Shown piece after piece: positions 22,483 to 32,939 of a stretch of DNA of 64,000 bases. The translations under genes and the position numbers were made by a program. Positions within the stretch are counted from its first letter, which is position 1; the number at the start of each line of letters is the position of its first letter. The DNA is from VRUE01 sp963708115 (GTDB taxonomy: Bacteria > Actinomycetota > Thermoleophilia > Solirubrobacterales > 70-9), in NCBI GenBank assembly GCA_963708115.1, contig CAVPRX010000002.1, forward strand, positions 809,103-873,102, read 5' to 3'. The notes under the pieces were generated by a model. That model did not search any database. It was given only the letters and a program-made list of their open reading frames with translations, and was not told where the DNA came from.

Positions 22483-23958
22483 GTGCGCAGGATCTCGAGG
22501 CTTGCGGTGTCGACGATGTTGGTTTCGCTCTGCTGCGTCGCCGGGGCGTCTGCGACCACGCTGCAGCCCGTCGGCGATTTCGATCAGCCGATCTTCATCA
22601 CCTCCAACCCCGCCAATCCAGCCGATCTCTTCGTCGCCGAGCGCAAAGGCAGCGTGGTGGAGGACAACGGAGGCAGCCGCAGCGTCTTCGCCGATCTCTC
22701 CGGTCTGGTCAGTTGCTGCGAAAGCGAGCGCGGTCTGCTCTCGATCGCGCTGGCTCCGGACTTCGCCACCTCGGGCCGTTTCTACGCTGCCTACGCCGGC
22801 AAGCCGGCGGCGGGGGGCGCGGAAGGCGACGTGCACGTGGACGCGTTCCTCCATGATGGCGATGCGCTCGTCCGCGAACCGCTGTTCAGCGTCGGCCACG
22901 CGACCAACGCGAACCACAACGGCGGTCAGCTCGAGCTCGGGCCGGACGGCAACCTCTACATCTCGGTCGGCGACGGCGGTGGGGGCGGCGATCCCTTCGA
23001 AAGCGGACAGGACCTCGGCAGCCTGCTCGGCAAGATCCTCCGCCTCGAACCGCGACCGGGCGCTGAACCGACGATCTGGAGCTACGGGCTGAGGAATCCT
23101 TGGCGCTTCTCCTTCGACCGCGCAACTGGAAACATGGTGATCGGGGACGTCGGCCAGGGCGCCCACGAGGAGGTCGACCTCGCTCTCAGCCCGGCGGCGG
23201 GGGTGGTCGGTGGCGAGGGAGCGAACTACGGCTGGAACTGCCGCGAGGGCTTCAGCGCCTACCCAAACCCCGGCGCGAGCTGCACGGGCGCGAGCGGCTT
23301 CACCGAACCGGTCTTCGACTATCCGCACTCCGATCCCGGCAACGGCACGGCTCACGGCTGCTCGATCACCGGTGGCTACGTCGTCCGCGACCCCGCTCTC
23401 GGTGATCTCTACGGCCGCTACGTCTACGCGGACTACTGCGTGGGCGAGATCCGCTCACTGGTCCTGCCCTCGACGGCCGGAGGAGTCGCCGGCGGGGACA
23501 GATCGGAGGGGCTCGGCGTCGCCAATCCCGTCTCCTTCGGCGAAGACTCCTGCGGGCGCCTCTATGTCGTCTCGCAGGCGGGCTCGGTGTATCGCTTCGT
23601 GGCAGGGACCCCGTCCGCGTGTGCCGCGGCTGCCGCGCGATCGCCCTCGCCGATCCCGCTTCACACTGAAAGCCGCGGGCGGGCGCGCCTGCGTCTGGCG
23701 GTCAAGGCTCGTTCGGTGCGCGATGGGATGAAGCTGCTCCTCCTCACCGCGCGCCTCGCCCCCTGCACGGATCAGGCGGGCGAGAGGGTGCAGCTCAACC
23801 GCGGTGGCCGCCGCTTGGCCACGAAGCGCCTCGACCGCGACTGCGTGGCTCGCTTCCGTCGCCGCATCGAGCACCGATCCACCTTCCGGGCGCTGCTGCC
23901 GAGCGGTGACTACCGCAGCCAGGTCCGGACGATCGCGTTGGCAAAGCCAAGTCCGTAG
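22483..23958 (+). CDS. Secreted PQQ-type sugar dehydrogenase (glucose/sorbosone dehydrogenase family)
   Basis: 491 residues. The Sec signal peptide spans about residues 1-25 (SRLAVSTMLVSLCCVAGASA). A six-bladed beta-propeller follows: VGDFDQPIFITSNPANPADL, ERGLLSIALAPDFATSGRFY, HNGGQLELGPDGNLYISVGD, GLRNPWRFSFDRATG, GEGANYGWNCREG and YVYADYCVGEIRSL. The HNGGQL and LRNPWR motifs are typical of soluble aldose-sugar dehydrogenases. The last 110 residues are an Arg-rich extension of unknown role. GTG 22483 follows GAGGAGATCAT (Shine-Dalgarno). An alternative ATG two bases upstream reads a different frame. The 3' end overlaps the convergent glycosyltransferase by 49 bases. Confidence 0.88.
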   Translation: MRRISRLAVSTMLVSLCCVAGASATTLQPVGDFDQPIFITSNPANPADLFVAERKGSVVEDNGGSRSVFADLSGLVSCCESERGLLSIALAPDFATSGRFYAAYAGKPAAGGAEGDVHVDAFLHDGDALVREPLFSVGHATNANHNGGQLELGPDGNLYISVGDGGGGGDPFESGQDLGSLLGKILRLEPRPGAEPTIWSYGLRNPWRFSFDRATGNMVIGDVGQGAHEEVDLALSPAAGVVGGEGANYGWNCREGFSAYPNPGASCTGASGFTEPVFDYPHSDPGNGTAHGCSITGGYVVRDPALGDLYGRYVYADYCVGEIRSLVLPSTAGGVAGGDRSEGLGVANPVSFGEDSCGRLYVVSQAGSVYRFVAGTPSACAAAAARSPSPIPLHTESRGRARLRLAVKARSVRDGMKLLLLTARLAPCTDQAGERVQLNRGGRRLATKRLDRDCVARFRRRIEHRSTFRALLPSGDYRSQVRTIALAKPSP

Positions 23959-24977
23959 CGGACGACGGCCGGCTTCTTCGAGTGGCCGTGCAGTCGCTTG
24001 GCGACGGTCACCGGGATCTCCTTAGCGGGGATGCCACGCTTGATCGCCTCGATCATGAACTCGGAGGTGTGGAACTGCTCCTGTCGCAGGACGAGCTGGG
24101 GGAGGACCGTCGTGCGTACCGCGCGGTAGCCGTTGGAGCAGTCGCTGACCTTGGTGCGGGTGATGAAGGAGACGAGGCGGTTGAAGAAGACGATCCCCAG
24201 CTCACGGGCAAAATGGTTGTCGTCCGCCTCGCCGAGGACGCGAGAGCCATGGGCGACGTCGACCTCGCCATCGAGCACGGGCTGTACGAGGCGCGGCATC
24301 TCAGAGGGCAGGTGCTGACCGTCGGCGTCGAGGGTGACGACGATCTCCGCGCCGGAGTCGACCATCAGGCGGTAGCCGGTGCGCAGGGCCGCGCCGCCGC
24401 CGCGGTTGATCACGTGGCGAGCGACGACAGCGCCGTGCTCGGCGGCGACATCGCCGGTGCCGTCACGGGAGCCGTCGTCGACCACCAGCACCGAGGTCTG
24501 CACCCCACAGACCTCGGTCGGCATCAGGTCGAGCACCTGGCCGACGTTTTCGGCCTCGTTGTAGGCGGGGACGAGGATCGCGATCTTGCCGCGGAAGCGT
24601 TCGGGGAGATCCGCCTGGCGGAACTCCTCCCAGGCGAGACCCTCCAGCACGGCAGAGAGCTGGCGGGTGTTGCGGGCGGCCTGCGACAGCGCCCGCAAGA
24701 CAAGCAGGAAGAGGACGAAGATCGAGAAGACGGCGAGGCCGAGGATGCGCCCGCCGTTGCCTTTTTCGAAGGAGAAGGCGGAGAGCAGCTTGTCGGTCAG
24801 CTCGGTCCCGGAGACGATCGCCAGGCCGATGCCGGCGGCAAGCAGGATCAGCACATCGACATTGCGCAGAGTGCGGCGGCGCAGGATCGCGTAGCCGACG
24901 GTCGCCGCCGCGATCAGCAGGCCGGCGACGCGCAGCGCCGTCAGCTCGGAGGGGAAGATGCCTGCCGCAGGGACCAT
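23910..24977 (-). CDS. Membrane-anchored GT2 glycosyltransferase fused to a DUF2304-like domain
   Basis: 355 residues from ATG 24977. Residues 1-100 hold about three transmembrane helices resembling DUF2304 (VAGLLIAAATVGYAILRRRT; VDVLILLAAGIGLAIVSGTE; GLAVFSIFVLFLLVLRALSQ). Residues about 125-330 are a family 2 glycosyltransferase of the polyprenyl-phosphate mannose synthase type: AILVPAYNEAENVGQVLDLM, VLVVDDGSRDGTGDVA, INRGGGAALRTGYRLMVDSG and TLDADGQHLPSEM. It would make a lipid-linked sugar donor for the adjacent GT39-like enzymes. A longer frame upstream lies inside the neighbouring gene, so 24977 is preferred. It overlaps that gene by 37 bases. Confidence 0.88.
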   Translation of the reverse strand: MVPAAGIFPSELTALRVAGLLIAAATVGYAILRRRTLRNVDVLILLAAGIGLAIVSGTELTDKLLSAFSFEKGNGGRILGLAVFSIFVLFLLVLRALSQAARNTRQLSAVLEGLAWEEFRQADLPERFRGKIAILVPAYNEAENVGQVLDLMPTEVCGVQTSVLVVDDGSRDGTGDVAAEHGAVVARHVINRGGGAALRTGYRLMVDSGAEIVVTLDADGQHLPSEMPRLVQPVLDGEVDVAHGSRVLGEADDNHFARELGIVFFNRLVSFITRTKVSDCSNGYRAVRTTVLPQLVLRQEQFHTSEFMIEAIKRGIPAKEIPVTVAKRLHGHSKKPAVVRYGLGFANAIVRTWLR

Positions 24978-26317
24978 GGGCCGCTGGAGGATATGGCCGC
25001 ACCCAGTCGCGACAGGGCTACGCCGACAAGCGGAAAGATCAGCGTCATCAGGATCTCGTTGCGCCTCGGCGCCGCCAATGAGGCTGCGCCGACGACGGTG
25101 ACGAGGACGATCGGGGTGGCCATCGCGACCACCTCCCACCAGCGGCGGCGCAGCCCGAGCAGGGCAACGCCGGCGAGACCGAGCAGCACCAGCAGCACCT
25201 GGACGACGCGGCCGGTGCCCGATTCCATCGCTTCGCCGATGCCCGCGCTCCACATCCGCCAGACCTTGCGTACGGTCATCGCCGCGTAGCCGAGCGGGTC
25301 TTCGCCGAAGTACTTGGAGAAGTTCTGCTTGCCGATCTTGCCCAGCGCCGAGTCGCGCGGCAGATCCGGATAGCGGGCGGCCACGCGGTCGAACAATGGC
25401 GTCGGGTCGACCCGCTCGAGCGCTTCGGAGTCAGGGGGTAAGTCGCGATGCAGGTAGAGCCCGGCCAGCATCGCCTTGACCCGCTGGTATTCGCCGTCGG
25501 CCGGCAGGAAGGTGCCGACGTAGAGCGCCTTGCCGCCCCCGGTCGAGATCGGCACCGTGCGGTCGAGGGTCACCTGGTTGTGGACCGTCCAGGGGACGAT
25601 CGGCACCAGCAGCGCCGCAACGAGCAGCCCGGCGCCGGCGAGACCGGGTTGCCAGCCACGCTCGCGCCCGACCCGGATCGCCGCCAGCAGGGCGAAGGCG
25701 ACACCGACCAAGAGGTACTCCGGGCGGATCATGGCGGTCAGGCCGAAAAGCAGGCCGGAGAGAAGCCAGGCGCGTAGGCGCTCCTGTTCGCTCGCCCAGA
25801 GGAAGGCCAGGACCGCGGCGGGCAGGGTGAAGATCGCCGGTGGCTCGCTGTAGAGCGCACCGGTGGAGTGGATGAACGGGGGGTAGGCGGCCACGCCGAG
25901 CGCGGCGATCAGCCCAGCCGGCCGGCAGTTGATCCGGCGCCCGAGCAGATAGGCGATGACGATCGCCGCCAGGCCGAGGAGCAGCTCGACGATCCGCGCC
26001 GTGCCTTCTCGGGGGCCGGCGGTGGCGTAGAAGGCGGCGGCGTAGAGCAGCGGCGCGCCCGGCGACCAGTCGCTGGCGTCGCGGAAGGCCGGGCCGCCGT
26101 AGCTGCCTTCCTCATAGAGCGACTTGGAGAGCGCGTAGTAGGCGCGGGCATCGTCCCCTGGCGTCGCAAGTGGCTCGACCACGCGGTAGGCGCGCAGGCC
26201 GAAGCCGAGCACGAGGATCGCCGCCAACAGGATCAGGGTCTTCTTCCCATGGCGGTCGGGGAGCGTCCGGATCCAGTTGCCGATCGCGGTCAAGGTGGCT
26301 GAGGCTATCCGGCGCAA
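24941..26317 (-). CDS. Polytopic GT39/ArnT-like glycosyltransferase
   Basis: 458-residue integral membrane protein with about 10-12 transmembrane helices. The first extracytoplasmic loop carries GDDARAYYALSKSLYEEGSY, with the acidic residues typical of lipid-phosphosugar-dependent transferases (PMT/ArnT fold). A long periplasmic loop (about 270-350) follows VPIVPWTVHNQVTLDRTVPI. It is paralogous to the product at 26746-28050, sharing VPWTV.N.V.L.R.VPISTGGG. The start is weak: TTG 26317 is used, and another TTG nine codons in is possible. It is probably co-transcribed with the donor synthase downstream. The acceptor (protein, lipid or wall polymer) is unknown. Confidence 0.82.
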   Translation of the reverse strand: MRRIASATLTAIGNWIRTLPDRHGKKTLILLAAILVLGFGLRAYRVVEPLATPGDDARAYYALSKSLYEEGSYGGPAFRDASDWSPGAPLLYAAAFYATAGPREGTARIVELLLGLAAIVIAYLLGRRINCRPAGLIAALGVAAYPPFIHSTGALYSEPPAIFTLPAAVLAFLWASEQERLRAWLLSGLLFGLTAMIRPEYLLVGVAFALLAAIRVGRERGWQPGLAGAGLLVAALLVPIVPWTVHNQVTLDRTVPISTGGGKALYVGTFLPADGEYQRVKAMLAGLYLHRDLPPDSEALERVDPTPLFDRVAARYPDLPRDSALGKIGKQNFSKYFGEDPLGYAAMTVRKVWRMWSAGIGEAMESGTGRVVQVLLVLLGLAGVALLGLRRRWWEVVAMATPIVLVTVVGAASLAAPRRNEILMTLIFPLVGVALSRLGAAISSSGPWSLRQASSPPS

Positions 26318-26381
26318 GGGCGACGGGCCGAGGCGTCGAAGTGGAGTGACCGATCCTCAATCACGCACGGAAGGAACCTCA

Positions 26382-26780
26382 ATGAGACGTCTCCAGCTGA
26401 TCACGCTCTGCGCATCCCTCTTCGCCGCCCTCGCACTCGCGTCGGTTGCGCTCGCGATGCCGACCGAAGGTGGCTCTGCGCCGACGACCTGCACGACTAC
26501 GTCGCCGAAGGTCGTCGGGGGCAAGGTCTACGGCAAGCTCAGCTCCAGCAACGTCGATCCGCTGCAGGCCCAGTTCGCCACCTGTGGGCACGCCAAGGGC
26601 GTCATGAAGAAGGTCGCTCAGCTTGGCCTCGAGCAACCCCGCGGCGACGTCGCCGGCTTCTACTGCCGGCCGACGGTGTTCGCGACCGAACCCGACTTCG
26701 TCAGCTACATCTGCACCTTCAAAGGCGCCGACACCGCGACCTTCGTCAAGTTGACGTTCGCCGTCCAGTACAAGTCCTGA
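26382..26780 (+). CDS. Small secreted protein of unknown function
   Basis: 132 residues with a clear Sec signal peptide (QLITLCASLFAALALASVAL, cleavage near ALA-MP). The mature part has four cysteines (TTCTTT, FATCGHAKG, FYCRPT, YICTFKG) that could form two disulfides. No family was recognised. ATG 26382 is preceded by AAGGAA at good spacing; upstream in-frame codons are rejected because the signal peptide fits here. It is encoded between two minus-strand glycosyltransferases, overlapping the tail of the second by 35 bases. Confidence 0.72.
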   Translation: MRRLQLITLCASLFAALALASVALAMPTEGGSAPTTCTTTSPKVVGGKVYGKLSSSNVDPLQAQFATCGHAKGVMKKVAQLGLEQPRGDVAGFYCRPTVFATEPDFVSYICTFKGADTATFVKLTFAVQYKS

Positions 26781-28050
26781 CGACCCAGGTGGTCGCGGCG
26801 CCGGCCAGCGCCGCGACCACCGGAATCGTCACCAGGGCCCGCCGCGGCGATGCGACGAGCAGGGCGCCGGTGGCGGTAACCGCGACCAGGACCACCCCAA
26901 GCAGCAGAGCCTCCCAGCGGCGCTGACAGGCGAGGACACCGAGCCCCAGCAGCCCGAGCGCAACGAGCAGCCAGTGCAGCACTTGCCAGACCGGCTCGCG
27001 CATCACGTTGCGTGGCCCATGTCCCCAGATCAGCCATAGCTTCGCGGCAACGAACCCGGCGTAATCGAGCGGACGTTCGCTGACGTCGTCCCAAAGCCGT
27101 TCGCGTCCCATGCGCCCCAGAGCGGCATCGCTTTCCATTTCCGGGTACCGCTGCTTCGCCAGCGCGGCGAGGATCTGCTCCAGCCGCGGGCCCGGCGGCA
27201 GCTCGCGACGCAGTTCCGGGTGTCGCTCCAACACCTCGGCACCGACCCGTTCGGGATCGCCACCCGAGGGCATGTAGCTGCCGGCAAACAACACCTGCCC
27301 GCCACCCGTCGAGATCGGCACGAACCGCCCCAGCGCAACCTCATTGCGCACGGTCCAAGGCACAACGATCAGCGCCAGCCCAACAAGCATCACCAACGCC
27401 TGAACCAAACCAGCTCGCCAATCGGCCCGCCCCCCGCGCGCGAACACCACAACAGCTATCGGAAGCGAAATCGCCAGATACTCGGGCCGGACCAGAGCAA
27501 GCGCACCGAGTAGCAGTCCCGGTACTAGCCAACCTCGCGCGTGGACCCGCGCGCCAGAAGCGTCCGCCCACAACATTGCGACCACCGCACCCGAAAGGAG
27601 ACTGGCCGCAAGCGGCTCGGACATGAACATGCCCTGGTACTCGAGGAGGGCGGGGTAGATGGCGACGACACCCGCGCCGACCAGACCGGCGAGTGGGCCA
27701 GAGAGGCGGCGCCCGATCAGATAGGCGAACAGGACCGCAAGCGATCCGATCAGGGCAAGTACCAGGCGTACGAAGCGTTCGTGAACGCCACCGGTCAGCT
27801 TGTAGATGCCACCGACCAGCAGCGGCAAGCCGGGGGAGTAGTTACTTGCCGGCTGGGTGGCGGCCGCTCCGAGCGTGAAGCCTTCGCCATGCTCCAGGTT
27901 CGTCGCGATCGTCGCGTAGGCGGCGGCGTCGTAGACGGGCGCCCGTCCCTGCCAGGCGTCGTCCATGCGCAGGCCCACACCAAGCAGGAGGATCGCGACC
28001 AGCGCCGCGAGCCCGATCTGCCCGCCGTTGCGCGCCGCCAGTCCCTTCAT
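26746..28050 (-). CDS. Polytopic GT39/ArnT-like glycosyltransferase
   Basis: 434-residue membrane protein with about 10 helices and the same architecture as the enzyme at 24941-26317. APVYDAAAYATIATNLEHGE is the first-loop acidic motif, SNYSPGLPLLVGGIY the second-loop motif, and IVVPWTVRNEVALGRFVPIS precedes the large external loop. It likely transfers a sugar from a polyprenyl phosphate on the outer face of the membrane. ATG 28050 has TAGCAT seven bases upstream on the minus strand, so it is probably leaderless. It is divergent from the SQD1-type gene, with 44 bases between starts. Confidence 0.82.
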   Translation of the reverse strand: MKGLAARNGGQIGLAALVAILLLGVGLRMDDAWQGRAPVYDAAAYATIATNLEHGEGFTLGAAATQPASNYSPGLPLLVGGIYKLTGGVHERFVRLVLALIGSLAVLFAYLIGRRLSGPLAGLVGAGVVAIYPALLEYQGMFMSEPLAASLLSGAVVAMLWADASGARVHARGWLVPGLLLGALALVRPEYLAISLPIAVVVFARGGRADWRAGLVQALVMLVGLALIVVPWTVRNEVALGRFVPISTGGGQVLFAGSYMPSGGDPERVGAEVLERHPELRRELPPGPRLEQILAALAKQRYPEMESDAALGRMGRERLWDDVSERPLDYAGFVAAKLWLIWGHGPRNVMREPVWQVLHWLLVALGLLGLGVLACQRRWEALLLGVVLVAVTATGALLVASPRRALVTIPVVAALAGAATTWVVRTCTGRRTST

Positions 28051-28057
28051 GCTGCGG

Positions 28058-28063
28058 ATGCTA
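28058..28063 (-). promoter_or_regulatory. -10 hexamer TAGCAT before the 28050 glycosyltransferase
   Basis: Minus-strand TAGCAT ends seven bases before ATG 28050. Confidence 0.45.
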
Positions 28064-28079
28064 TGTCGCCCCTGTCCGT

Positions 28080-28085
28080 TACCCT
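28080..28085 (+). promoter_or_regulatory. -10 hexamer TACCCT before the SQD1-type gene
   Basis: TACCCT ends nine bases before ATG 28095, giving at most a few bases of leader. Confidence 0.35.
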
Positions 28086-28094
28086 GCCGCGACC

Positions 28095-29280
28095 ATGCGC
28101 GTCCTAATCCTTGGCGGAGACGGGTATCTCGGCTGGCCGACTGCGCTGCGCTTCTCCGCCCGCGGGCACGAGGTCTCGGTCGTCGACAACTTTTCCCGCC
28201 GACGCTGGGTGGCGGACACCGGCAGCGATTCGCTCACCCCGATCCTCGATCTCGACGCCCGGATCGCCGCCTGGCGCGAGATCTCCGGCGAGGAGATCCG
28301 CAGCTTCGTCGGCGCGGTCGAGGACGGCGAGTTCATCGACGGCGTCGTTGTCGAGACGAAGCCCGAGGTCGTCATCCACTACGGACAGCAGGCTTCGGCG
28401 CCCTACTCGATGGGCTCCCGCGAGCAGGCAGTCGAGACCCAGTACGGCAACGTAATCGGCAACCTCAACCTGCTCTTCTCAATTCGCGACCATGTGCCTG
28501 AGTGCCACTTGGTCAAGCTGGGGACGATGGGCGAGTACGGCCAGCCCAACATCGATATAGAGGAGGGCTATATCGAGATCGAGCACAAGGGCCGGCGCGA
28601 CGTCCTGCCCTACCCGAAGCTGCCGGCCTCCCTCTATCACTGCTCGAAGGTCCATGACTCCACCAACATCCACTTCGCCTGTCGTACCTGGGGCCTGCGA
28701 GCGACCGACCTCAACCAGGGCGTCGTCTACGGGATCGAGACCGAAGAGACCGCGGGCGACGAGCGCCTTGATCACCCGCTTCGACTACGACGAGCTCTTC
28801 GGCACCGTGCTCAACCGCTTCTGCCTGCAGGCGGTTATCGGCCACCCGCTGACTGTCTACGGCAGCGGCAACCAGACGCGTGGCTTCCTCAACATCCGCG
28901 ACACGCTCAACTGCGTCGAGCTGGCAGCCACCAACCCGGCCGAGGCCGGCGAGTTCCGTGTCTTCAACCAGTTCACCGAGCAGTTCTCGGTGATCGAGCT
29001 GGCGGAGCTGGTCAAGCACGCCGCCGAGCATCTCGGCTACGCGGTCGAGATCCAGCACTGCGACAACCCCCGGGTCGAGAAGGAAGAGCACTACTACAAC
29101 GCGATCCACACCAAGCTACTCGACCTCGGCCTCGAGCCGACCCTGCTCGGCGAGGAGCTGGTCGAGTCGATCATCCACGCGATCGAGCGCTACAAAGGCA
29201 ACGCGATCGAGAGCTCGATCGATCCGCGCACGCGTTGGAACCCGGCCGGCGACGCAAAAACCCCCGCTGGCCAGGCATAG
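28095..29280 (+). CDS. sqdB: UDP-sulfoquinovose synthase (SQD1 family), interrupted by one frameshift
   Basis: NAD-dependent SDR enzyme converting UDP-glucose and sulfite to UDP-sulfoquinovose. LILGGDGYLGWPTALRFSAR is the nucleotide site. QQASAPYSM, HLVKLGTMGEYGQPNIDIEE and LYHCSKVHDSTNIHFACRTW carry the Thr/Met/Glu and Tyr/Lys active-site pattern peculiar to SQD1. After ATDLNQGVVYGIETEET the frame shifts by one extra base near 28769 (a CTTG that should read CTG), then continues RFDYDELFGTVLNRFCLQAV ... FRVFNQFTEQFSVIELAEL to the TAG at 29280. Together the pieces give about 395 residues, the family length. Products would be sulfolipid or sulfonated glycan. The single indel looks like a sequence error. 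Confidence 0.88.
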
Positions 29281-29289
29281 GCCCGCTGG

Positions 29290-29295
29290 TACCAT
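29290..29295 (+). promoter_or_regulatory. -10 hexamer TACCAT before ilvB
   Basis: TACCAT ends ten bases before ATG 29306. The 25-base gap after sqdB leaves no room for a leader peptide or attenuator. Confidence 0.35.
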
Positions 29296-29305
29296 CGCGA
29301 GTCCG

Positions 29306-31003
<1,698 letters not shown>

Positions 31004-31004
<1 letters not shown>

Positions 31005-31548
31005 TGGAGGCCGGCACTCCCCAACTGGTGAAACTGGAGGACCTGCACGTACCCGGGCAGTTGACGGGCGCAAGCACATCCTCTCGATCCTGGTCGAGAA
31101 CAAACCGGGTGTCCTGGCTCGGATCGCGGGGCTTTTCTCGCGCCGCGGCTTCAACATCGACACGCTCGCGGTTGGGCCGACCGACGACCCCAGCATCTCG
31201 CGGATCACCCTCACCCTCGACGGCGCCGTCCACCCGATCGACCAGGTGACCAAGCAGCTGCACAAGCTCGTCAACGTGCTGAAAATCCGCGACATGGAGC
31301 CGGAGGAGACGGTCGCCCGCGAGATGGCGATGTTCAAAGTCTCCGCCGCGGTTGAGAGCCGCGCCGAGATCATCCAGTTCGCCGAGATCTTCCGGGCCAA
31401 GATCATCGACGTCTCGCGGCGCGCGATGACGATCGAGGTGACCGGCTCGGCCGACAAGATCGAGGCCTTCGAGCGGATGATCCGCCCACATGGCCTGATC
31501 GAAATGGTCCGGACGGGCGAGATAGCGATTGCTCGAGGCGGCGACTAG
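31004..31548 (+). CDS. ilvN: Acetolactate synthase small (regulatory) subunit, interrupted by one frameshift
   Basis: ACT-domain regulatory subunit that gives valine feedback control to IlvB. The start MEAGTPQLVKLEDLHVPG is in one frame. Around 31055-31066 a base is missing, and the conserved ACT domain GRKHILSILVENKPGVLARI, AGLFSRRGFNIDTLAVGPTD and KQLHKLVNVLKIRDMEPEET is in the next frame. Translation runs to the TAG at 31548 through VSRRAMTIEVTGSADKIEAF. The total is about 181 residues, usual for IlvN. The ATG overlaps the ilvB stop. Its 3' end overlaps the probable TTG start of menF by 20 bases. Confidence 0.9.
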
Positions 31549-32930
31549 CCAACTGCAAAGCCTGCTGCGCGACGGCGCGGAGCAGGCGGCCGAGCGATCC
31601 CGGCGCACGCTGGTCAGCGCCACGGTGGCGAGTCGAGGGGGTCGATCCCTGCGCGGCGATTTTCGCCTCCCGCCTTGCCTCCGACCACTGGTTCTGCTGG
31701 GAGCAGCCGGATCGGGGGTTCGCGTTGGCGGCGATGGGCGTTGCCCACGAGGCGAGCTCGCGCGGCGATGGCCGCTTCGAAGACGTGGCCAGGGAGTGCC
31801 TGCGGCTGAACGAGGGTGCCGTGGTCGACGAGCCGGCCGGACTCCCATCGGGCGCGGGGCCGGTTTGGACCGGCGGCTTCGCCTTTGATTCGGACGGCGC
31901 GGCATCCTCGGCCTGGTCCTCGTTCCAGCCAGCCTCGCTGATCCTGCCCGAGCTCTCGCTCTGCAGCAGTGGCGGCAAGTGCTTTCTCACCGTGAACGCC
32001 GTCATCTCTCCCGGCGACGATTCGGCCGGCTCCGTCGAGCGAGTCACGGCACGTCTCGCCGGGCTGCGTACAGACCCCCTGCCGATGCTCGATCCACACC
32101 CGACCGGTCGCCCCGAGATTCGCAGTGTGCGCTCGCCCAGCGACTTCGAAGCGGCCGTCAGCGCCGCGACAGAGCGGATCGACCGGGGCGAGATCAGCAA
32201 GGTCGTGCTCGCCCGTGAGGTGACGGTCGAGGCGGCCGCCGCCCACGATCCCGCAGCTGTCTTCGGCGCCCTGCGCGAGCAGTTCCCCTCCTGCTTCTGC
32301 TTCTGCCGGGGGACCCCGGAAGCGGCCTTCCTCGGTGCCACTCCGGAGCTGCTGATCCGACGCTCCGGCGCCGGCGCCTCGACCGTGGCTCTCGCCGGTT
32401 CGACGCGCCGCAGCTCGGACCCCGCCGTGGACGACCACCTCGGCGAGCAGCTGCTGCGCAGTGACAAGAACCGTCGCGAGCAGCGGATCGTCGCCGAGCG
32501 CATCGTCCGCAAGCTGCGTCCGCACGCGGTCTGGGTACAGAGCGCGCCGGAGCCGGAGGTGATCAAGATCGCCAACATCCAGCACCTGGCGACGCCGGTG
32601 ATCGCCCAGCTCGCCGAACCGCGCTCGGCGGTCGAGCTGGCGGGAATGCTCCACCCGACCCCGGCGGTCGGCGGGGAGCCCTGGCCCGACGCGGCGGACA
32701 CGATTGCCGACCTCGAGCAGATGGACCGGGGCTGGTACGCCGCGCCGGTCGGCTGGATGGACGCCACCGAGGACGGCGAGTTCTGCGTAGCCCTGCGCAG
32801 CGCTCTCCTCCGCGACCGCGAGGCCCGCCTCTTCGCGGGAGTGGGCGTGGTCGCCGGCTCCGATCCTGCGGCTGAGTTGGAGGAGACCGAGGTGAAGCTG
32901 CAGGCGTTGTTGCCGCTGGTTGCCGAGTAG
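31529..32930 (+). CDS. menF: Isochorismate synthase, interrupted by one frameshift
   Basis: Converts chorismate to isochorismate, the entry to menaquinone. The start is probably TTG 31529 (LEAATSQLQSLLRDGAEQAA), overlapping ilvN. An extra G in a GGGGG run near 31632-31638 changes the frame to VDPCAAIFASRLASDHWFCW and onward. Chorismate-fold signatures are present: ATERIDRGEISKVVLAREVT, FPSCFCFCRGTPEAAFLGAT, LAGSTRRSSDPAVDDHLGEQ, IQHLATPVIAQL and LHPTPAVGGEPW. RLFAGVGVVAGSDPAAELEE is at the end. The TAG stop is part of a TAGGGT hexamer before the next gene. A salicylate-type isochorismate synthase is possible, but the men context favours menF. Confidence 0.88.
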
Positions 32931-32933
32931 GGT
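32928..32933 (+). promoter_or_regulatory. -10 hexamer TAGGGT before the WD40-like gene
   Basis: TAGGGT, whose first three bases are the menF stop codon, ends six bases before GTG 32940. Confidence 0.5.
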
Positions 32934-32939
32934 CGGAGC

